Assembly (NCBI GenBank): GCA_947482825.1
Contig: CANKMT010000017.1
Location: forward strand, 1 to 64,000
DNA length: 64,000 bases
Source: Betaproteobacteria bacterium
GTDB taxonomy: Bacteria > Pseudomonadota > Gammaproteobacteria > Burkholderiales > SG8-39
Reading direction: 5' to 3'
Part shown: positions 25,554 through 33,883 of the stretch, in pieces
Layout of the letters: the number at the start of each line of letters is the position of its first letter
Numbering within the stretch: position 1 is the first letter of the stretch
Program-made: the position numbers and the translations under genes
The notes under the pieces: model-generated
The model's database searches: none
What the model saw: the letters and a program-made list of their open reading frames with translations, nothing else
What the model was told of the DNA's origin: nothing

Positions 25554-26768
25554 TCACATCTTGCATGCAGCCATCATCGCCGGATCGTCGTCCAATGCCT
25601 TCACCGCGATACCGGCCACGCGGTTCTCGTTGCCGACCACCTTGCGCAGGTAGTGGTCATGGATCGGGTTGTGCGCCTTCGACAGGCGCATCGGTCCGCG
25701 CGGGCTGTCGATCTTGGCATTCTCCATGGCCTTGATGAGATCGGCCTTGCGGCCGAAATCGCCCTTGACGGCTTTGAGGCCTGCCTCGAGCAGAAGTCCG
25801 GAATCGTAGCCCGCCACCGCGTAGACGTCCGGCTGCAACTTGAAGGTTTTTGCGTAGCCGAGCCTGAAAGCCTTGTTCTTCGGCGTCTCGAGGCCGTCGC
25901 CGTAGTGCAGCGTCGTCTCGACGCCTTCGGCCGCGCCGCCAACCGCGTCCAGCACGCCCTCGGTCAGGAAGCCCGGGCCGACCAGCGGCACGCTCTTGGA
26001 AAGACCGGCCTGGTTGTAGTCCTTGACGAACTTCGCCGCGCCGCCACCGGCAAAGAACGCATACGCTGCATCCGGCTTGATCGCTGCGATCTCGGTCAGC
26101 AGGGCCTGGAACTCCACGTTCGGGAAGGGCAGCCAGAGTTCCTTGGTGACTTTTCCGCCGCCCTTGAGGTAAGCGTCCTTGAAGCCCTTGACGAACTCCT
26201 CGCCCGCCGCATAGCGCCAGGCGATCGTCACCACATTCTTGACCGCGGGACGCTTGGACATCACGACGCCCATTGCGAAGCCCGATTGCCAGTTGGAGAA
26301 CGAAGTGCGGAAAATATTCGGCGCGCACAGGGCCCCGGTTGCAGGGCCGAAGCCGGCGTTGGGAATGATGTGGAGCACCCCGGACTCCTTGGTCACCCGG
26401 ATCATCCCGGCGGCCACGCCGGAGTGGACGGTGCCAAGGACCAGGTCGACCTTGTCGCGGGTCACCAGGCGGTTGATGTTGTCGGTGGCCTTGGAGGGCT
26501 CCGACTCGTCGTCGATCTTGATGAATTCGATGTCGCGGCCGGCGAACTTGCCGCCTGCTTCCTGGAGCGCCAGCCGGAACCCGTTCTCGATCGCGATGCC
26601 CGGCGCGGCAAACGCCCCGGTATAGGGAAGCATGAGCCCGATCTTCATTTTCGCGCCCTGCGCGCGCGCGATGGCGGGAATTCCCGCCACCCCCGCGACC
26701 GCCGCGCCGGCTTTCAGGAAACCGCGCCGGCTGAGTTCAGGCCGCTTTTCCGAACCGTTGTCGCCCAT
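25554..26768 (-). CDS. Branched-chain-type ABC importer substrate-binding protein, Tat-exported
   Basis: 404 residues. The N-terminus has the twin-arginine motif SRRGFLKAGAAVAG with cleavage near AIARAQ. The mature protein begins KMKIGLMLPYTGAFAAPGIA, typical of LivK/HAAT periplasmic-binding fold I proteins, with DLVLGTVHSGVAAGM and YAVAGYDSGLLLEAGLKAV later. Export in the folded state is common for this subgroup. Well-spaced GGAGAGAGCC precedes the ATG. It is first in the Liv operon and diverges from the Rieske oxygenase gene, which suggests that it binds the oxygenase substrate. Confidence 0.9.
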   Translation of the reverse strand: MGDNGSEKRPELSRRGFLKAGAAVAGVAGIPAIARAQGAKMKIGLMLPYTGAFAAPGIAIENGFRLALQEAGGKFAGRDIEFIKIDDESEPSKATDNINRLVTRDKVDLVLGTVHSGVAAGMIRVTKESGVLHIIPNAGFGPATGALCAPNIFRTSFSNWQSGFAMGVVMSKRPAVKNVVTIAWRYAAGEEFVKGFKDAYLKGGGKVTKELWLPFPNVEFQALLTEIAAIKPDAAYAFFAGGGAAKFVKDYNQAGLSKSVPLVGPGFLTEGVLDAVGGAAEGVETTLHYGDGLETPKNKAFRLGYAKTFKLQPDVYAVAGYDSGLLLEAGLKAVKGDFGRKADLIKAMENAKIDSPRGPMRLSKAHNPIHDHYLRKVVGNENRVAGIAVKALDDDPAMMAACKM

Positions 26769-26913
26769 GGCTCTCTCCAGTTGTTTTAGGTATGAACATT
26801 AGCCGCCAAGGATGCCGAACCCTTCCTGCCGAGTCAACCGGCGAAACGCTTGCCGCCCTCGGGATGAAGTAAAGTTCAGCCTGTACGCACCGAGGCTGGG
26901 CCGAGAGACCACC

Positions 26914-28245
26914 ATGATCAGCGCCGAACAAAACGACCGGATGACACGCACGGGTGCAGGCACCCCCGGCGGCCGGCTGCTGCGCAATTATTGGCAGCCC
27001 GTCGCGCTCGTCGATGAACTGGAGGGCAAGCGGCCGCTGAAGGCCGTGAAGCTGCTCGGGCAGGACCTCGTGCTCTTTAGGGACGAGCACGGGAACTACG
27101 GACTGCTCGACCGCGACTGCCCGCATCGCGGCGCGGACCTCGCCTATGGCCGCATCGAAGACGGCGGACTGCGCTGCGCATTCCACGGGTGGCTCTTCGA
27201 CGTGCGCGGCCAGTGCCTGCAGACGCCGGCCGAGCCCGAAGGCAGCAAACTCTGCCAGCGCATCCGCCAGGGCTCGTACCCGGTGGTGGAAAAAAGCGGC
27301 CTCCTGTTCGCATGGCTGGGCGACGCCGCGCCGTCCGCGTTCCCGGCTTTCGACTGCTTCGTCGCGCCCGATACGCACACCTTCGCGTTCAAGGGCTACC
27401 TCGAATGCAATTGGATGCAGGCCCTCGAGGTCGGCATCGACCCGGCGCATGCGTCCTACCTGCACCGCTTTTTCGAGGACGAAGACACCTCGGGCGGCTA
27501 CGGCAAGCAGTTCCGCGGCACCTCGGCCGATTCGGACATGCCGATCACCAAAGTGCTGCGCGAATTCGACCGGCCGGAGATCAGCGTCGAAAAGACGCCC
27601 TATGGAATGCGCCTCATCGCCTTGCGAAAACTCAATGCGGTCAATACGCATGTGCGCGTGACGAACCTCATGTTCCCGCAGGCCTTCGTGATCCCGATGA
27701 GCGCCGAGATGACGATCTCGCAATGGCATGCACCGATCGACGACCGCAGCTGCTACTGGTACGCGATCTTCACCAGCTTCACTCACCCGGTGGACAAGCA
27801 GAAGATGCGCGACCAGCGCCTGCAGCTCTACACCCTGCCCGACTACAAGCCGCGCGTCGGCAAGTGGAACCACTACGGGTTCGACGCCAACCAGCAGCGC
27901 ACCTCGACCTACACCGGCATGGGCAACGACATCAACGTGCACGACCAGTGGGCGGTCGAGTCGCCCGGCCCGATCCAGGATCGCACGCGCGAGCACCTGG
28001 GCACGACCGACAAGGGCATCATCGCGTACCGCAAACTCCTCGTCGATGCCATCGAGAAGAATGCCGCCGGCGAAAAGCCGATGATGGTCCTCGACGAGGC
28101 CGCCGCGGGCGCGCTCACCGGTCCGCCGTCGATCGACGGCATCGGCCCCTCAGAAACCTGGAACGATTACTGGCAGGAAGCCGACCTCAAGCGGCGGCGG
28201 GCATCGGACTGGGCATCGGCGCGGCTTGCGAAGGAGCACGCATGA
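26914..28245 (+). CDS. Rieske aromatic-ring oxygenase alpha subunit (phthalate-dioxygenase type)
   Basis: 443 residues from ATG 26914. Rieske cluster ligands C69-x-H71-x16-C88-x2-H91 (DCPHRGADLAYG and CAFHGW). The mononuclear iron site reads EVGIDPAHASYLHR, with the bridging aspartate and two histidines. The N-terminal GTPGGRLLRNYWQPVA and C-terminal extension with REHLGTTDKGIIAYRKLL place it with phthalate 4,5-dioxygenase-like enzymes that use a separate reductase; none is adjacent. Its TGA overlaps the ATG of a glutamine-synthetase-like gene (ATGA). That coupling recalls aniline oxidation, in which a GS-like enzyme first glutamylates the amine. Confidence 0.9.
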   Translation: MISAEQNDRMTRTGAGTPGGRLLRNYWQPVALVDELEGKRPLKAVKLLGQDLVLFRDEHGNYGLLDRDCPHRGADLAYGRIEDGGLRCAFHGWLFDVRGQCLQTPAEPEGSKLCQRIRQGSYPVVEKSGLLFAWLGDAAPSAFPAFDCFVAPDTHTFAFKGYLECNWMQALEVGIDPAHASYLHRFFEDEDTSGGYGKQFRGTSADSDMPITKVLREFDRPEISVEKTPYGMRLIALRKLNAVNTHVRVTNLMFPQAFVIPMSAEMTISQWHAPIDDRSCYWYAIFTSFTHPVDKQKMRDQRLQLYTLPDYKPRVGKWNHYGFDANQQRTSTYTGMGNDINVHDQWAVESPGPIQDRTREHLGTTDKGIIAYRKLLVDAIEKNAAGEKPMMVLDEAAAGALTGPPSIDGIGPSETWNDYWQEADLKRRRASDWASARLAKEHA

Positions 28246-29699
28246 AGGCGGCGCCGACATTCGTTGAGAAGCACGGCCTGTGGACCGACGCACAGCGGTC
28301 CGCTGCAACGCATGTCATCCACGAACTCCAGGCACAGGGCATCGAAGTCGTGCGATTTTCGTTTCCCGACCAGCACGGAGTCCTGCGCGGAAAGACCCTT
28401 ACGGTGGACGAAGCGTCCCGGGCGATCTACGAAGGCGTGGCGCTAACCAGCACCCTGCTCGCCAAAGACACCTCGCACAAGACGGCTTTCCCGGTGTTTA
28501 CCAAGGGCGGCGGATTCGACATGCCCGAGATGCAGGGCGCGGCCGATTTTCTGATCGTTGCCGACCCGACCACGTTTCGCTTGCTGCCCTGGCTCGAGAA
28601 AACCGGCTGGCTGCTGTGTGACGCCTACTTCGGCACCGGCAAACCGGTGCCTTTCGCTACACGCGCCCTGCTCGCGAACGCAGTAAAGAAACTCGCCGGC
28701 ACCGGCCACGAATTCGTCGCCGGCCTAGAAGTCGAGTTCCATGTGTTCAAGGTCACCGACCCGCGCATGCAGCCCTCCGACGTGGGCCAGCCCGGCCTGC
28801 CGGGCGTGCCACCGGAGGTCGAGTTGCTCTCGCAGGGCTACCAATACCTCACCGAGGTGCGCTACGACCTGATCGAACCGGTCGCCGAGCTGCTGCGCAA
28901 GCACATCCAGGCCCTCGACCTCCCGCTGCGTTCGCTCGAGGTGGAATACGGCCCCAGCCAGTTCGAGTTCACGTTCGGCGTTCAGGGCGCGATGGCGGCG
29001 GCCGACGCGATGATCCTCTTTCGCAGCGCGGCCAAGCAGGTCCTGCGTCGCCATGGCTATCACTGCACCTTCATGTGCCGGCCGCGGATCCCGAACGTGA
29101 TGTCCTCGGGCTGGCATTTGCACCAGTCCCTCAAGTCGATTTCGGACGGCGCGAACGCGTTCATCCCGGCAAAGGCCGGCGAGCAACTTTCCGAAACCGG
29201 CCGCCATTATCTTGGAGGGCTGCTCGCACATGCGCGCGGTGCAAGCGCGCTGTCGACGCCCACGATCAACGGCTACAAGCGCTACCGCCCGAATTCGCTC
29301 GCGCCCGATCGAGTGCTGTGGGGCCGCGACAATCGCGGCGTGATGCTGCGCGTGCTCGGCGGTCCGGGCGACCCGGCAACCCGCATCGAGAATCGCGTGG
29401 GCGAGCCGGCGGCAAACCCTTACCTCTATTTCGCGTCGCAGATCTACACGGGTCTGGACGGCATGGCGAAGAAGCTCGATCCGGGTCCTTCGGCCGATGC
29501 ACCGTACGACACCAAGGCCGAAGCCTTGCCCTCTACGCTGGTGGAGGCGCTCGCCGCCCTGCGCGCGGATGCGTGCCTGAAGGAAGGCCTGGGCAGCGCC
29601 TTTGTCGACTACTACTGCCGCATCAAGGAATCCGAGATCGCGCGCTTCAACGCCGAAGTCAGCGAGTGGGAGCACCGCGAATACTTCGAGATGTTCTGA
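28242..29699 (+). CDS. Glutamine synthetase-family ligase (gamma-glutamyl-amide/anilide synthase-like)
   Basis: 485 residues, GS-I size. FSFPDQHGVLRGKTL at the start, LEVEFHVF and EVEYGPSQFEFTF (metal-binding glutamates), SGWHLHQSL (ATP/glutamate site) and RIENRVGEPAANPYLYFA are clear GS motifs. The tyrosine-adenylylation loop of GlnA is not obvious. GS-like enzymes such as TdnQ/AtdA1 and PuuA glutamylate anilines or polyamines in catabolism. The ATGA overlap with the Rieske oxygenase gene argues that glutamylation and oxidation are consecutive steps here. Confidence 0.88.
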   Translation: MKAAPTFVEKHGLWTDAQRSAATHVIHELQAQGIEVVRFSFPDQHGVLRGKTLTVDEASRAIYEGVALTSTLLAKDTSHKTAFPVFTKGGGFDMPEMQGAADFLIVADPTTFRLLPWLEKTGWLLCDAYFGTGKPVPFATRALLANAVKKLAGTGHEFVAGLEVEFHVFKVTDPRMQPSDVGQPGLPGVPPEVELLSQGYQYLTEVRYDLIEPVAELLRKHIQALDLPLRSLEVEYGPSQFEFTFGVQGAMAAADAMILFRSAAKQVLRRHGYHCTFMCRPRIPNVMSSGWHLHQSLKSISDGANAFIPAKAGEQLSETGRHYLGGLLAHARGASALSTPTINGYKRYRPNSLAPDRVLWGRDNRGVMLRVLGGPGDPATRIENRVGEPAANPYLYFASQIYTGLDGMAKKLDPGPSADAPYDTKAEALPSTLVEALAALRADACLKEGLGSAFVDYYCRIKESEIARFNAEVSEWEHREYFEMF

Positions 29700-29771
29700 G
29701 GCGCTGTTCGGGGAGACTCGAACGGCTGTATCCACCGTGAGAGCTTACCGAGAAAAGGGAGATAAACAGGC

Positions 29772-30395
29772 ATGGCCTACACAGTCATAGCAATCGCAAG
29801 AACGCTCAGCGCCGGCGGCGAGGCAATCGGGCGCATGGTCGCCGGGGATTTCGGCATGCGCTATGTCGACAACGAGATCATCGACCAGGCGGCAACGCTC
29901 GTCGGAGTGACCGAAAAGGACCTCGCGCAGGCCGAGAGCGGCAAGAGCAAGGGGCTGATCGAGCGGATCATCGAGAGCTTCGCCTCGGCGGGCTCGGCCG
30001 CGGACGTTCCGGTGACGCAACCGGTGAGCGCGCTGCCCGGCTACGAGAAGGTCATCGTTGACGTGATCCGCCGCACGGCTAGCGAAGGCAATGCGGTCAT
30101 CGTGGCGCATGGCGCCGCGATCGCGCTGGCCGGCGTGGAGGGCGTATTGCGCGTGCTCGTCACTGCCTCGCCGCAAACGCGCATGGAGCGCCTGATGGCC
30201 CTCGGCCGCGGCAAGACCACCGCGCAGCGGCTGATCGAGGAGTCCGACGCAAGCCGGGCCGAATTCCTGCTTCGCTTCTACCAGCATGAAGCGGAAGTGC
30301 CGACCGACTACGACCTCGTCATCAACACCGACCACATCAGCGCGGACGAAGCCGCCGCGCTTATCCGGGGACTGGTCGAGCGGGCGAAGAAGTAG
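29772..30395 (+). CDS. Cytidylate kinase-like family protein
   Basis: 207 residues. AIARTLSAGGEAIGRMVA at the start replaces the common P-loop with SAGGEAIGR, as in the cytidylate_kin2-like family. MRYVDNEIIDQAA, NAVIVAHGAAIAL and LRVLVTASPQTRMERL follow. The nucleotide and substrate are unknown; members are thought to phosphorylate nucleotides or act as regulators. It starts 72 bp after the GS-like gene with AAAAGGGAG upstream and could be read from the same transcript or separately. Confidence 0.75.
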   Translation: MAYTVIAIARTLSAGGEAIGRMVAGDFGMRYVDNEIIDQAATLVGVTEKDLAQAESGKSKGLIERIIESFASAGSAADVPVTQPVSALPGYEKVIVDVIRRTASEGNAVIVAHGAAIALAGVEGVLRVLVTASPQTRMERLMALGRGKTTAQRLIEESDASRAEFLLRFYQHEAEVPTDYDLVINTDHISADEAAALIRGLVERAKK

Positions 30396-30436
30396 CAGAG
30401 CGGAGCGTGTGATCGGGTAGGCTCGAGCCCGTAATT

Positions 30437-30454
30437 GTGATATAAATGTATCAC
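30437..30454 (+). promoter_or_regulatory. Palindromic operator upstream of the MazE-like antitoxin gene
   Basis: Perfect inverted repeat GTGATA (30437-30442), 6-bp spacer, TATCAC (30449-30454), 21 bp before the antitoxin ATG. A TATAAA element at 30441-30446 sits inside it and could be the -10 box, so an antitoxin bound here would block transcription. Autoregulation is usual for MazEF modules. Confidence 0.55.
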
Positions 30455-30475
30455 TTTTAGAAAAAGGGTTCTACC

Positions 30476-30721
30476 ATGCAAACCGCCAAGTTGCGCAAAT
30501 GGGGCGGGTCGATCGCGCTGCCCATTCCGCCGAGCACCCTCAAGACGCTGGGGCTCGAAGCAAATGATGAAGTGTCGCTGGAAGTATCGCAGGGGCGCCT
30601 ATTGGTGGCGCGAGCGCGGAAATTCACGTTCGAAGGACTGCTCGCTGAGCACCGCTTGCTGAAGCTGCCGCAAGATCGTGAGTGGCTTGAGTTTCCCAGC
30701 TTGCCGAGTGAGGAGCCCTGA
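30476..30721 (+). CDS. AbrB/MazE-type antitoxin
   Basis: 81 residues. The swapped-hairpin DNA-binding domain is visible in the first 45 residues: LRKWGGSIALPIPPSTLKTLGL, NDEVSLEVSQGRLLV. The acidic, proline-rich tail (LPQDREWLEFPSLPSEEP) is the usual toxin-binding part. Three bases separate its stop from the toxin GTG. It likely represses its own promoter through the palindrome at 30437-30454 and neutralises the toxin. Confidence 0.85.
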   Translation: MQTAKLRKWGGSIALPIPPSTLKTLGLEANDEVSLEVSQGRLLVARARKFTFEGLLAEHRLLKLPQDREWLEFPSLPSEEP

Positions 30722-30724
30722 TCC

Positions 30725-31060
30725 GTGGCGGTAAAGTTGCCACGGCGTGGCGAGATCTTTCACACGGACCTCGATCAGACCCGTGGCAAAGAGCAGGCAG
30801 GCAAGCGATTCGTGTTTGTGCTTTCGCCCGCCGACGATAATTTGGCGATTGTTCTCCCTGTCAGTAGCGGAATTACGCTGGCGAGAAGTCAGGGATTTGC
30901 GGTAACGCTGATGGGAGCCGGAACCCGAACAACGGGCGTGATCCTCTGTAACCAGCCGCGAACCGTTGCGCTGCGAGAGCGCGGAGCAAAGCGAATCGAG
31001 ATTGCGCCGGACTTCATCATCGACGAAGTGCTCCTTCGCTTGGCGCCGTTGGCAACGTAA
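30725..31060 (+). CDS. MazF/PemK-type endoribonuclease toxin
   Basis: 111 residues with a GTG start directly after the antitoxin stop. PRRGEIFHTDLDQTRGKEQ is the N-terminal MazF strand-loop with the conserved GEI-x-x-DL-x-x-x-G-E pattern. FVFVLSPADDN and VILCNQPRTVALRERGAKR carry the conserved catalytic-region arginine and the QPRTVDL-like motif. The full length and motifs suggest an active toxin. Followed by a strong terminator at 31068. Confidence 0.87.
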   Translation: MAVKLPRRGEIFHTDLDQTRGKEQAGKRFVFVLSPADDNLAIVLPVSSGITLARSQGFAVTLMGAGTRTTGVILCNQPRTVALRERGAKRIEIAPDFIIDEVLLRLAPLAT

Positions 31061-31067
31061 AAGAAAA

Positions 31068-31117
31068 AGCCCCGCGAAACGCCTGCGGGGCTTCTTTCTC
31101 CGGCCCCTCGGGGCCGG
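31068..31117 (+). terminator. Rho-independent terminator after the MazF-like gene, with a second hairpin
   Basis: AGCCCCGC (31068-31075) pairs with GCGGGGCT (31085-31092) around a 9-nt loop, followed by TTCTTTCT. Next to it CCGGCCCC (31100-31107) pairs with GGGGCCGG (31110-31117) with a 2-nt loop and TTT. The A-run before and T-run after the first stem allow termination in both directions. Confidence 0.85.
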
Positions 31118-31561
31118 TTTCGTCACGGAAGGTGACGTATTCCGGCTTCTAATACCGGCTTGTCGTTAGCAACTAACGAAGATCTCTGTTTGAAGGTTCA
31201 TCGATAGATCTGCCTCCATTTGCGGCGAACGCATGCGCCTGGTGAGTCAGACAGTAGAGCGGCGTAGCTCCACTCCGCCTTTTGCAACATGCTTCGGCGC
31301 CTCGAGCCGGGATAATCCGCAAACCCCTGGTTGAGTTTGCTTGCCGCACGGCCGCTTCAGGTACACCCGCAAGCGCCAAGTACCAACGCAACCTGGGGCG
31401 CGCGCAACAGCGGAATCTCGTGCGGCAATTGGATCGTCTTTGGTTCGTTTGGAATCCATCCCGACCCGATTCGCCTAAGCAAATTTAGGTGACTCCGCTT
31501 GCATGCCGATGTCAAGGCATATCGGCAAATAGAAGTAATGGATCCTCATGCGCAACAGGAC
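31118..31561 (+). other. Non-coding gap without recognised gene
   Basis: This 444-bp stretch has only short frames of 60-72 codons on either strand that overlap each other and resemble nothing I know. Immediately after the terminator a small CGTCAC/GTGACG stem (31121-31137) is present. I see no tRNA, attachment site or promoter with good spacing. It may be the scar of the event that brought the MazEF module. Confidence 0.5.
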
Positions 31562-32539
31562 CTACTTCACCGAAAGCTGCGACGCCAGCGCCCGGTACGC
31601 CTTGTACTGCGCCTCGGCGAAGCGGCGGGTTTCCTCGGGCGTCATCACACTCGGGATCGACCCGCGCCGCTTGACCTGCGTGACCCACTCCGGGTCGTCT
31701 TTGACCGCCGCGAGCACTGCAGCCCAGCGATCGACGATCTCTTTCGGCAGGCCCGGCGGTCCGTAGAGCGCCCCCCAGCCCGACACGGATTCGAGGTCGG
31801 GCATCCCTACTTCGGCGGCCGTCGGCACATCGGGCGCCTCGGCGACACGGGCCTTGGTCGAGACCACGAGGCCGCGCAAATCCCCCGATCGGATGCCGGA
31901 CGTATAGGGCGCGATGCCGTTGCATGCAAAATCGACGTGACCGCCAAGCACCGCGCCAACGGTGTCGCCGGCGCCCTTGTAAGGCACCTTGACCGCAGCG
32001 TCGGCCTTGAGCCCGGAATTGAGAAACATCTTGACCGGGAAAACCACGCTGGCATCCGCATTGCCGGTGGAAGCGTAGCTAAGCTTGCCCGGTCGCGCGC
32101 GCGCCGCGGCAACGAGATCATTGAAGGTGCGGATCGACGATTTGCCCAGAACGACACACACGTAGGGGTCTGATTCGAGCACGCCAAGGAAGGTGAAGCT
32201 GTCCCACTTGTAGGTCGTAGCCGGATCGAGCGCAGGCGCGGCCGCCTGCGAGCCGACGCGCGCAAGCAGCAGCGTATAGCCATCCGGTGCGGCATCGACC
32301 ACGAACTGCGAGCCCACGATGCCGCCGGCGCCCGTGCGGTTGACGACCACGATCGGCTGGCCGATGAACTTGGCGGCCGCCGCTCCGATCGAGCGCGCGG
32401 CAAGATCCGCATTGCCGCCCGCGCTGTAGGGTGAAACGATCGTGATCGCCTTGACCGGATACGGTTGCGCGAACGCACCGCCTGCGGCGAAGAGAAGCGC
32501 CAACCCAAGCCCGATCCCATCCAGTGCCCGCACTCCCAT
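31562..32539 (-). CDS. Bug/TctC-family periplasmic receptor
   Basis: 325 residues from ATG 32539, which has AGGAGGAAGGC immediately upstream. The signal peptide ends at GGAFAQ; the mature part begins PYPVKAITIVSPYSAGGNAD, then GQPIVVVNRTGAGG, PDGYTLLLA and VPYKGAGDTVGAVL. Slightly divergent from the other receptors (SPYSAGG rather than PFPPGG). It lies 73 bp downstream of the ROK regulator gene on the same strand and may be under its control. Confidence 0.92.
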   Translation of the reverse strand: MGVRALDGIGLGLALLFAAGGAFAQPYPVKAITIVSPYSAGGNADLAARSIGAAAAKFIGQPIVVVNRTGAGGIVGSQFVVDAAPDGYTLLLARVGSQAAAPALDPATTYKWDSFTFLGVLESDPYVCVVLGKSSIRTFNDLVAAARARPGKLSYASTGNADASVVFPVKMFLNSGLKADAAVKVPYKGAGDTVGAVLGGHVDFACNGIAPYTSGIRSGDLRGLVVSTKARVAEAPDVPTAAEVGMPDLESVSGWGALYGPPGLPKEIVDRWAAVLAAVKDDPEWVTQVKRRGSIPSVMTPEETRRFAEAQYKAYRALASQLSVK

Positions 32540-32612
32540 GCCTTCCTCCTGTATGCAGCCCGAACCCGATGCCTCGGGTGATTTATTTTCGCTTGTACAC
32601 AAAATCATGGCA

Positions 32613-33872
32613 TCACCGCACGAGGTCCGCAAGCTCGAGGGTGCCGCCGAACGCGAACTCGGTGAGCGCAAGGCACGCGCCGGCTGAATCCGGAGTGTGC
32701 GTGCCGAGCACCAGCAACGGCGCGGCCGCCTCACGCGGTTCGCCCGCCTTGCGCTCATCGAGCCGCGCCTGCACGCCCTTCACATAACTCAGCGTGCCGG
32801 CCAGCGGCCCGGCCAGCACGATGCGCTGCGGGTCGAGGATCGCACGCACCGCATTCAACGCATTGCCCAGTTCCGCGCCGCTCGCATGGAAAGCGCGCCG
32901 CACTCGCGGCTCGCCTTGGCGCTCGCGCTCGATCGCCGACAGGAGCTTGCGCGCAGCGGCCGCGTCATGCTCGCGCGCGACCTTGCGGGGCGGCACCAGC
33001 CCGAGCCTGCGCAGCACGCCATACCCCGACGCGACGGTGTCCAGGCAGCCCTTGCGGCCGCAGGTGCAAAGGCCGGTCGCGCCAGCCACGCTCATGTGGC
33101 CGATCTGGCCCGCGGCGCTGTGCCGGCCGCGCACGATGCGGCCCTGCTCCATCACGCTGGCGCCGATGCCCATCGAGGCGTTGACCAGGACCGTATCGCC
33201 CGCGCCGGAAGCCTTGCCCGCATTTTTTCCGAACCCCTCCTCGGCGAGGTTGAGCGCGTGATGCATCGATTCGACGCAGACCGGCAGTCTCAAGGCATCC
33301 GACACCAGCCGCGCCACCGGGAGGTCGTGCCAACCGAGGTTGGGCGACTCGATGATGAGGCCCTTCTGCCGGTCGACCACGCCCGCCGAGGCGATCCCCG
33401 CCCCCAGCACCCGCTTGCGCGGAATCTTCGCCAGGGTAAGCAACGCGCGGATCTCGCCGACTAGAACCTTGAGCGCGGACCGGGCCGAGGACTGGTCGAG
33501 CAACTGAACCGGCCGGCGAGAGACGCATTCCCCCCTGAGGTCGGCGATGCGGACCCACTGCTCGAAGGCGCCGACCCCGATCCCGATCACGTAGGCGCCT
33601 TCAGCGCAAAGTTCGAGGTCCACCTGCGGCCGCCCGCGAGCGGCGGGCGCGCCTTCCCGAGCAAGCTCGCGCACGAGACCTGCCTCCACGAGTTCCCGCG
33701 TGATGCGCGAGACGGCAGCCGGCGTCAGCCCGGTCGCCTGCGCGAGCGCCGTGCGGGAGACCGTGCTCGCGCGAAACAGATACTCGAGCACGAGGCCGCG
33801 GTTGTGGCGGCGAAGGTCGCCGGGGACCGCGCGCAGCTTGCTAGAATCGTTTCGGCTTATCTTTTTTTTCAT
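32613..33872 (-). CDS. ROK-family transcriptional regulator
   Basis: 419 residues. An N-terminal winged helix-turn-helix (about 20-85: LRRHNRGLVLEYLF, VSRTALAQATGLTPAAVSRI) precedes the ROK sugar-kinase-like domain with GAGIASAGVVDRQ, the ROK signature GIGASVMEQGRIVRGRHSAAGQIGH (seen in parts) and the zinc motif CTCGRKGCLD. ROK regulators usually sense sugars or amino sugars. The start codon lies only 11 bp from the start of the divergent epimerase gene, so the promoters must overlap coding sequence. Controls unknown; candidates are the Bug gene downstream and the divergent cluster. Confidence 0.9.
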   Translation of the reverse strand: MKKKISRNDSSKLRAVPGDLRRHNRGLVLEYLFRASTVSRTALAQATGLTPAAVSRITRELVEAGLVRELAREGAPAARGRPQVDLELCAEGAYVIGIGVGAFEQWVRIADLRGECVSRRPVQLLDQSSARSALKVLVGEIRALLTLAKIPRKRVLGAGIASAGVVDRQKGLIIESPNLGWHDLPVARLVSDALRLPVCVESMHHALNLAEEGFGKNAGKASGAGDTVLVNASMGIGASVMEQGRIVRGRHSAAGQIGHMSVAGATGLCTCGRKGCLDTVASGYGVLRRLGLVPPRKVAREHDAAAARKLLSAIERERQGEPRVRRAFHASGAELGNALNAVRAILDPQRIVLAGPLAGTLSYVKGVQARLDERKAGEPREAAAPLLVLGTHTPDSAGACLALTEFAFGGTLELADLVR

Positions 33873-33883
33873 GGGGCAACTAA

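Noticed and set aside
31173-31488. Overlapping frames of about 60-72 codons on both strands after the MazEF terminator
   Set aside because: No family similarity, no ribosome sites and mutually overlapping frames; treated as non-coding.
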